From Hyaloperonospora brassicae (Eukaryota; Oomycota; Peronosporomycetes; Peronosporales; Peronosporaceae), in contig CANTFL010001254.1 of NCBI GenBank assembly GCA_947650285.1, positions 229,482 to 293,481 of the forward strand: a DNA stretch of 64,000 bases, read 5' to 3'. Of this stretch, positions 56,961-64,000 are shown in pieces. Both the position numbers and the translations under genes were made by a program. The notes below the pieces were generated by a model that was not told the origin of the DNA, made no database searches, and saw only the letters and a program-made list of their open reading frames with translations. Position 1 is the stretch's first letter; the number at the start of each line of letters is the position of its first letter.

Positions 56961-58083
56961 TCGCTTACACAGGGTTGCCGACGTAGAGTCTGCCAAAAAA
57001 ACGTGTGCCTGTATATATCTTATCATTACTTACTTCGGCCGACGGAAATTGGCATTTAAATTATTCAGAAACCTTCGAAATTTTGAACGAAACTGCGAAT
57101 ATAATAGGATGGGGTGTAGTTTTTATTATCCAAAACGTATAGGCCTTCTGATTATTTTTAAAAGAGATAATATCTCGATTAGTAATATATCGTGGTACAA
57201 AAAAGTTTAGGTTGCATTGTATCACAGCAAATATATTCGACTATATTATAATACATGAAATATCTGAGGACTAATTTTCAAATACGCAAGATAACCTAGG
57301 TATTTAGATACATCGATCATCCAAAAACATCATTTGGCATTCTTAAATCATGATAGGTAGATTAAAAGAGTAGCATAAAATGCAATGTCATCGTGCGAAT
57401 CATGAAAAATAATGCAGACACGAATAATCAACCTGAATGAAACCATAATCGACCAGCATTTGTCAAGATAATGGTGCAACTTGACATGCCGTTGAGTTGA
57501 TGAATTAGAAGGTCGGTAATTTACCTAAATATATCCTATCGAATAATCCTTTAATTGGTCGAGCATCAGTTAAAACTATATAATCACAGATATTTTTCGT
57601 AGACATAAACATCAGCATTATTCAATATTCTGCCCGCGCTAATGCATTACGACTAAGCGAAACAGCTTCACTTTAGAGGGTCTGATCCAATAAGGTAATT
57701 AGCCTAAGAGCGTTAACGCTAAGCCTTTTAATCAGCTCGCGAACCGTGAAACCCTGTATGCAGCTTTTGCTACCAAGTAATATTTAAAAACGTTTTGCAC
57801 CTTCTAATACCGAAATTTGGCATTTAGTAAACAGTGTTGGCATTCATCCACGACTACCGAAATTAAAAGCCGTCTGCAGATATTTTATGTCGCCTTCGTA
57901 GTAGTAGATTCCCTTCACAGGATATTAGGGCGGACGACACAGAGGAGATAGTATAAGTTGGCGTATGAACTTGTGAAATAGAAGTAGGAAGTAAAATTAA
58001 AATACATTGAGTGTTAACTACCCATCGTTGTTAACCCTACCATATACAGTTGATAACCAGTACTGCAATCTGACCTTGTCAAG
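56961..58083. other. AT-rich intergenic, nothing recognised
   Basis: No supported gene or repeat in this stretch. Confidence 0.45.
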
Positions 58084-58350
58084 TTATACCTGGCACTCTT
58101 CCAGCGTGCCCATCACCGTGTGTCAACCCTGATTCATATGACGTCTGTATGAATCGTCTCACCTATCATCTCCGGTAATACTTCGACATTGCGATCTTCT
58201 TCCCCAGTCCCACATGTCAAGAGGTCGCGTCTTGTCTCAACCCGCTAACGTTTTAGCCAATCAGGTGACGTTGCCCTAAATTTGTAACAGGTCTTGCAGT
58301 TACACACAAGTTAACGTTACCTGTCAGAAAATATATTTTCGTACACTCCT
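58084..58350 (-). mobile_element. 3' LTR remnant of a Copia element
   Basis: Shares blocks with 36328-36595 (TTATACCTGG, TCACCTATCATCTCC, GCCAATCAGGTGAC, TGTAACAGGTCTTGCAGTT, CCTGTCAGAAA). It lies about 160 bp past the RNase H end of the Copia pol remnant on the same strand. The ends are too diverged to fix exactly. Confidence 0.6.
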
Positions 58351-58513
58351 CCTCAGCCTCAGCTTAATTCACCTTTAAATTTAACTAATGCGCAGCCCCT
58401 TTATTATCGGCGCTGGCAATGACTTCGTCAGAAAAACCACCATCATGCTCTCGGATTTGACGTATTTTGGCACCACATTTCCTTCACGTGCGTACTGGCC
58501 GATAAATTTGAAC

Positions 58514-59345
58514 CTAATGTCCCGGTGCTTCGGGCTTGTTTTTTTTCTCTGACTCGAGTTGCTTGATCGATGCTTGATTGTCCACCCACATATGCATCTG
58601 CGTGCACACTTGCAGCTTCAGCTTTAGCAACAGATCTCTCACGCCCAGCAATTCACGTCCTGCTAAATGAAGGATATAGCGTCCGCCTCCATAGTGCTCA
58701 GCGACACGCCTGACTGCTTCTTGCACGACCATAGGATAACATACCCGTCCATAGTTAATACAATCTACACACTGAATAACGGTCAGCCTTGTTGGTAAGA
58801 AAGTCTGCGTCGCTCCAGCTTTCGATCTCAAAATCGTGTTGAGTCGGTCCAATGCCATTCCGATGCAACTCCAAACTTTTCGTCGACTACAAGTATCTAA
58901 ATACTCTTCAGGGCCTTTTAATCCTTAAAGGTCGGCTTATATGCTTGACGAGTCGCCTTGTGCACCGCGAAGCAATAATGTGGCCGTCTGCACCTTGCAA
59001 TTCATAGCAAACTACTACCCAAGGACTGACTCTTGCTCAAACACTATTGCCACTTGCACCCCTTGCGGGTAGGTAGCTTACATCATCTTTTTCGTTCGCA
59101 TTAAATTCATCTCCGATTGGTATTCGTACATCGTTCGCGGACTTCAAATTGAAATTATTGAGCAACACGGTGATCATGACCTCATATCCAGGACGTATCC
59201 TTGCGTGTCGTCCAAAGAGATCTTGAGTACCAAACATTTTTAAAATACACCCAGCTCCTTGATCGACAGTGCCCTTATCCCCGCAAAAACACCTATTAAT
59301 CGCGCACTGCTTAGTTCTTGTGAAATTCAGGTCATTTACGTACAC
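58514..59345 (-). pseudogene. Ty1/Copia pol remnant (RT and RNase H)
   Basis: The 59345-59037 frame begins MYVNDLNFTRTKQCAI, the copia palm motif YVDD[L/M] with its first Asp changed to Asn, and ends near PIGDEFNANEKDD. The middle (about 59036-58860) keeps VHKATRQAYKPT in broken frames. The 58858-58514 frame ends with ELLGVRDLLLKLKLQ and MWVDNQASIKQLESE, the copia RNase H signature. Gag, protease and integrase are missing or unrecognisable. Given the YVND change and stops it cannot be active. Confidence 0.8.
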
Positions 59346-60460
59346 TTTGACGATGGCACATTCTTTGCCTTCGTGCTTATACTAGAGGCACATGTCCGTT
59401 GTGCACTTCTTGTAATGTGGTATCGTACTTGATTTAATTTGTTTTACAACATCCTCAACGCACAAACTCAACAATAGCCGAGATTAGTCGGTGTACAGCT
59501 GGTACGTGAGGGTGATGTCCGCCGCGATTCGCCCCTTCGGGGATCAGTTGTAGCTCTCGCCTCTTTGATTCCCTACAACCAATTTCTCCGGAAGTCTGCC
59601 TGAGCTCAGCAGCTTATAACCCTTTAACTCCCTGTGACTTACACTAAAGGATGAGGATGACTCTCATACGTGTTTACAGGTCACCGGGTGCATTGTACGC
59701 CCGACTAGAAGAATTACGGTGCTATCGGCTGAGGTCCACCGTCTCGTCACTTACACAAGTCTTACAAAAAATGGGCCTTTTTCTCAAGGCTCTCTGGCTC
59801 GTCGTCGACTAGACTCAAAACGTTCCCTTCACTTGGTTTTCCATATCGTCAATGACGAGACCCCTCTATCGCTAGTAGCGAGCGCTGCCCCACCCTGGCC
59901 TTTCTAAACTCTTGGCGCTACCAGTCGATACCTCTACAAGGTATGCCTCTCGAAGCTCGACGGCAGGCATAATCTAGCCCACGCAGAGACTTACCATAAA
60001 TGAACGCGTGTCTTCGACTTCAAAAATTCTGCACTGTATTCGTTTATCTATTTATATATGGAATGGCCAATTTCAACGACTCTCTGTGCTTTCCTAGATC
60101 TTGTAAAAATAGATCGATACATCTGTCGTTCAATATACTTGCATTCTGAGCAACAAACAGAGGTCGCCGACACTTAGACCTGTCGATACTATAGTAGATG
60201 AGACTACATTCACCGACATCCGATTCACTGATTCTTGAGTCTCCGATACTCGAGTTGCCGACTTTCGTCACTGTCCCGACACTTAAACCACTGTCACTCG
60301 ATCCGTCGACAGTTAAGTCGCCGAACTTGTGGTTGCCAACCTTTGATTCGCCTCTCTCGGGTTCCTTTATCTCGCACCAATATCAAGCGATTATATTTAT
60401 CTACATTATAACTTCCCCAGTCGCGATACGAACCTAACGGGCGAGTGTCTTGAACATTAT
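59346..60460. other. GC-richer, coding-like but broken sequence
   Basis: It contains a frame 60198-60437 (+) with a loose repeat of Leu/Ser/Pro units (ILESPILELPTF, VKSPNLWLPTFDSPL). A frame at 59719-59907 has no recognised family. This could be a decayed repeat-containing gene or retroelement gag. Confidence 0.3.
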
Positions 60461-60462
60461 CT

Positions 60463-61580
60463 TTGCCGCCGCTTCTGCTAGTCATTCCAGACCGTTCTCA
60501 CTGTACCATGGTTCGATCTACCGTAATGCTTCTTTCCTTAATTCTCGTTGTACCTGTCAATTTTTGCTCTGCTCGGTGGTATGTTCTCTGTTGTGTCTTG
60601 AAGTTTGTCGACGATCCACTATGGACGACTCACGAGACACGACTAGAACCTAAATCTTCTCCGTCATCTGTTATTGCTTGGTCCGCTCTGTCGGTAGTTG
60701 ACGAAGCGACTCGTGACCAAGGACAATCTTCCTCGTCGACTTTAGCCGTGGGTAAATCTTCATGCTTGGACTATGTACACAATAGTCGTCGAAACGGCCA
60801 CTTAAGACACTTTTGTGCCAGTCTTCGTCTCTACCGACTCCACCCAGGCTACAAGTTCCAGCGACCATGGGTCTGGATCATCACTGGATTTCCTGGATCT
60901 CTGTCGCCTCACCTTGAGCTTCGACGATCTCATGCACCGTCGAGAAGTCGATTTTCTCCGTGTGATCGTGACATTTATGGGATCTCCTGTCATACTATTC
61001 GACACGTCGTTGAGGAAATCAATCCTCCGAGTTGCACGCTTAATGACTTAAAATTGTTAATGGCCGCTGACGTTGCTCCGACCAATCCGCAGACATCGCG
61101 GCTCTGTGACCGGCTCTGGTCCATCCTCACCTAGAAGGTGCTTCCCTTCGCCGACATATAAATGCTGCTGTCTCGGACTCGTTAGAACTGCAGAAAATAT
61201 TGTCAACGACCGATATAGAGTCTAAGACTTGAAGTCCGAAAATCTCAAGACGATTGAGTTGATCTACTCGTTGCACAAGTCGAATACTCGCTCGAGTCAT
61301 CTGAGCGACAGAAAGCCACGAATAGGTACAATAATCTTCCTTTGACCGAGCCTAAGGTTGCTGAGACGTCCGCTAATATAGCGGAACGTGATCGCCTGAT
61401 CAACCAGCTTACGCGTGACCTCGCCAATGCTGAAGCTCGTCACATCACTGTAAAGGGCGTTGCTGCTGGGTACCTTCGGCAGCTCCAGAATGCAACAATG
61501 GCCTCGTGCGACGGGGACAGTCATGTGCTCCGGGTATTTCGACTAATCGGCATCAGTCAACAAAAGGTCATCCAACAATA
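60463..61580 (+). pseudogene. Unidentified decayed coding region with coiled-coil part
   Basis: Overlapping frames suggest one decayed gene. The frame 60463-61134 (223 codons) is open. In another frame 60815-61051 reads DLCRLTLSFDDLMHRREVDF. Further on, 61342-61581 reads ANIAERDRLINQLTRDLANA, with heptad-like spacing. The fold order (a globular part, then a short coil) is reminiscent of gag-type proteins in oomycete retroelements, but no zinc knuckle or protease is visible, so I leave it unnamed. Confidence 0.3.
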
Positions 61581-63964
61581 AGTGTTTTTGCTGCATCGTG
61601 GAAACCTCCATCGTCCGCTTTATCAGAACCTTACGGCGGCTGCAATAGGTGGCGTGGACGTTCCGAAACTTTATCTGTCCGATATGTATATCAACTCGCG
61701 GTTGTGTCGGCTACTTGTGATTCGGTTTCCGGACGTCATTGCGTTCGATATGTCGACGACGTTTAAGAACATTGTTTTTGCGGCTGGAGCCTTCGTCTGT
61801 TGCTTCCATCACGTCATCGATGGCTCGGATGACTCTGATGGATTCACCTTGTCGAGTTGCTTCTCTGTCATCTTTGCAACTCTTTGCTTCTCGGTCTAGA
61901 CAACGGAATTTAACACTTTTCCTTTTCCGTAAGTCCCTTTTGTTTGACATCTACGTTGTCGACTGATGTGACTGTCGGCGAGTTGTACTCATTGGCGGTA
62001 TCTTCTCTAGCTTATCTGAGATGAAGATCAGCTTCTTTTATTCTCCAACAGATCCCAGTGTACTCAAGTATCCAAATTTGTCGTTTTGGTCGGCGTGATC
62101 ATCGACGGCTAGGTTAGTATTGGTGGGGGCCTTTGCATCATCGGCTCATTTAACGCCTTTTAATGGTGCGGGATCATCGGCTCATGAGCTTAAAAAATCG
62201 CCTCTGACCGAGACGAAATCCTATGATAAGTAAGCTATGACGCCCATTTCCGCGTTTAAGGTAATAAAATTCGCTAAAAAGCTGTTTCGTCCCTTATGTC
62301 AAGGTGTCAGTGTCTAAAATTAGCAGGGAAGAGTAGTTCTGACGTACAATCATCTTTTCCTCTCTGTCTCACCCCCTCGCGTCGCCATCGGCAGTTGCAC
62401 CGTCCAAGTCGCGTCAAAATGTGGGTTCAGTCCGCCTTCAAGTCACCAAATGTTCAACCGCGTCACCCAAGAAGGTCAAGGATCTAATGGATATGCGCGA
62501 CAGAAGACGTCCAAGGTGGCCGGTACAACTGCTACCGCAGCCTCATCACTTCCCAGTATATAAACTAACCGATATTCCGCCACTGTGTCTCTTCAACCAC
62601 TCGCTATCGCATCTGTGCCGCCAATTTAACCCCCAGCTGCTCTGATTCCTGGCTCGTCGATCATCGTCGCAACCACTCCATCTATTGAAGCCGAACCTGA
62701 ATTGGTGTCATCGATGTCGCCGACCACCGTCGTTGTTTTTGCTAGTGAGTATTCCGTCGTTCCCGTAAGCAGGTCGTCTGCCAGGTCTTCCAAGCATTAG
62801 AAAGTTGTACTCTTTCCGTCACCCGATCCAGTTCCTATCCCAGCCTCCTCGGTGGATGTCCAACCTTTCTCGAATAGCTTATCTCTCGTCAGATCACAGA
62901 TGAAAAAGTAACAACGCCCTCGTTAACCCGTCCTCTCCGTTTATTGTTTCCGCTGATGTCGACTCCTCGATTGCTTTCGTTTGGGGAAGGCCCACCAGTT
63001 CAGCGAAAAATTGGCACCTGCTTTAGCGGTCCCAAGCCAACCTCAGCAAGACGTCAACAACTAGGGTGGCGGCTACTTCTTCGTCGACGTCACCACATTT
63101 GTAGCGTCGAGTGATACCAAATCCAAGTCATTAAACTCCCGGAGGCGACTGCTGCTATTAATTTCCTGAATTATTAGTGGGTCTGTACTATCTTCTCCGT
63201 GCTCGTTCGAGACGAGTGGTCGCTCGGAAATTTGGGAAGACTCCTATCATGAGATCAAGTCGGGACATACGCTTTAGCCATCCCGAGTGTTCTCGCTGCT
63301 ATTTGCGAATCAAGTCGGCTCAATCCCCTATCCGACAGTGTCCCTTTGAATCGAAGTCGTTTGTCGCTCTCTCCCCCGTTTTACTTGCAGGACTTATCGC
63401 TTATATCAACGTGCATGATCCGTCGCATACGTGTCATCGTACTTTGGCACTATTTGCATCGAGTCCGATGCTTATTAATGAGTCCAAGCTCGGCGACGCT
63501 CAAATTCGGCTCGATGTCTTCCTCGTTCTTCTCAGCCTAGTACTCATCTGGTTATAGTGGCTGAAGCGTGGGTCAAGTTACGCGAGGATAATTGGGATCA
63601 AACGCCATCAGCTCGTGTTTATGCTTGCTCGAAATTGACTTTTGGCTTTATGGTATCGTACGCATTAAAGCTTGGAGTCGTGTATTCTTATGGCCATTTA
63701 CCCTGATGATTACCTTCTTGCTCGACTGAAGACTTGTCGCGAATGTGTTCAGCATGGGTTGATTATGATACTGTTAATTAATGTCGTGGGAATCTTCTGC
63801 AGAAGGTGTCGAAAAACTCGAGTATTGCCTTGCAAGATGCGGCGTCTGAAAACTCATCTCGTGGACCCACACCTTTGCTCGACCTCGAACTTTTCTTTAA
63901 GCCGTCATTGCCTGTGTAACCAATCATGAGTTATATGTAGGCTATCGAGGGTGTATACTGGATC
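61581..63964 (+). other. Continuation of the broken coding-like region to the window edge
   Basis: Frames at 61582-61899, 62421-62645 and 63177-63557 (+) have Ser-, Arg- and Cys-rich stretches (PECSRCYLRIKSAQSPIRQC at about 63275-63334 has a CxxC). The sequence is rich in TCGAC/GTCGA motifs and has higher GC than the desert to its left. No domain could be named, and it continues beyond the window. Confidence 0.3.
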
Positions 63965-64000
63965 AACGAACTTATAGCGCTTGACCAAGTTGCTTCTGGC

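Noticed and set aside
38901..58083. AT-rich block as a centromere
   Set aside because: No diagnostic repeat or chromatin evidence is available from sequence; AT-richness and one Copia remnant are not enough.
1..64000. CRISPR arrays, bacterial operons, tRNA or rRNA genes
   Set aside because: None seen. The gene structure, introns and transposon families are eukaryotic, and the short palindromes are not regularly spaced identical repeats.

Overview
The window looks like a nuclear segment of an oomycete (Peronosporales: Phytophthora or downy-mildew type). The evidence is chromodomain-containing Ty3/Gypsy elements, a Mutator-like element with a FAR1/MULE-type transposase, a PL1 pectin lyase gene and short GT-AG introns (about 57 and 103 bp). 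No complete, clearly functional host gene is present. It is a repeat-rich, gene-poor region, and every recognisable gene is broken.

Region by region. Positions 1-586 hold two nested LTR remnants. Positions 587-8240 are AT-rich and non-coding apart from a dispersed repeat with a long CAN-type tract (6727-7640). Positions 8246-16231 are a full-length Gypsy element on the minus strand (copy A), and 17983-25960 are a near-identical copy on the plus strand (copy B). The 3' half of a pectin lyase pseudogene lies between them (16232-17463, +). Its 5' half lies outside copy B on the other strand (25961-26538, -). The flanking 5-bp target duplications are exchanged between the copies (ACATG at the two left ends, ATCAC at the two right ends). 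Two independent insertions were therefore followed by an inversion of the 1.75 kb between them.

Positions 27686-28128 are a solo LTR. A second solo LTR (28612-32854, duplication GTTGG) is split by a 3.8 kb Mutator-like element (28753-32545). That element carries a decayed transposase on the minus strand and, on the plus strand, a nearly full-length, intron-containing copy of a 3-hydroxyacyl-CoA dehydratase gene. Positions 32855-37720 contain a possible LINE reverse-transcriptase scrap, remnants of an unidentified membrane protein around another solo LTR, a solo Copia-type LTR and a few unidentified ORFs. Positions 37790-38900 hold a second copy of the CAN-tract repeat, here with an inverted arm. 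About 38.9-58.1 kb is an AT-rich desert. Positions 58.1-59.35 kb are a decayed Copia element, and 59.35-64 kb is a GC-richer, coding-like but heavily broken region that I could not identify.

The most unusual signal is inside the Gypsy family. Its coding and non-coding sequence is packed with short, perfect or near-perfect inverted repeats about every 30-70 bp, including two 26-bp perfect palindromes, and its LTRs read as chains of hairpins. Flanking host sequence does not look like this. The same element has an antisense open frame between its chromodomain and 3' LTR.
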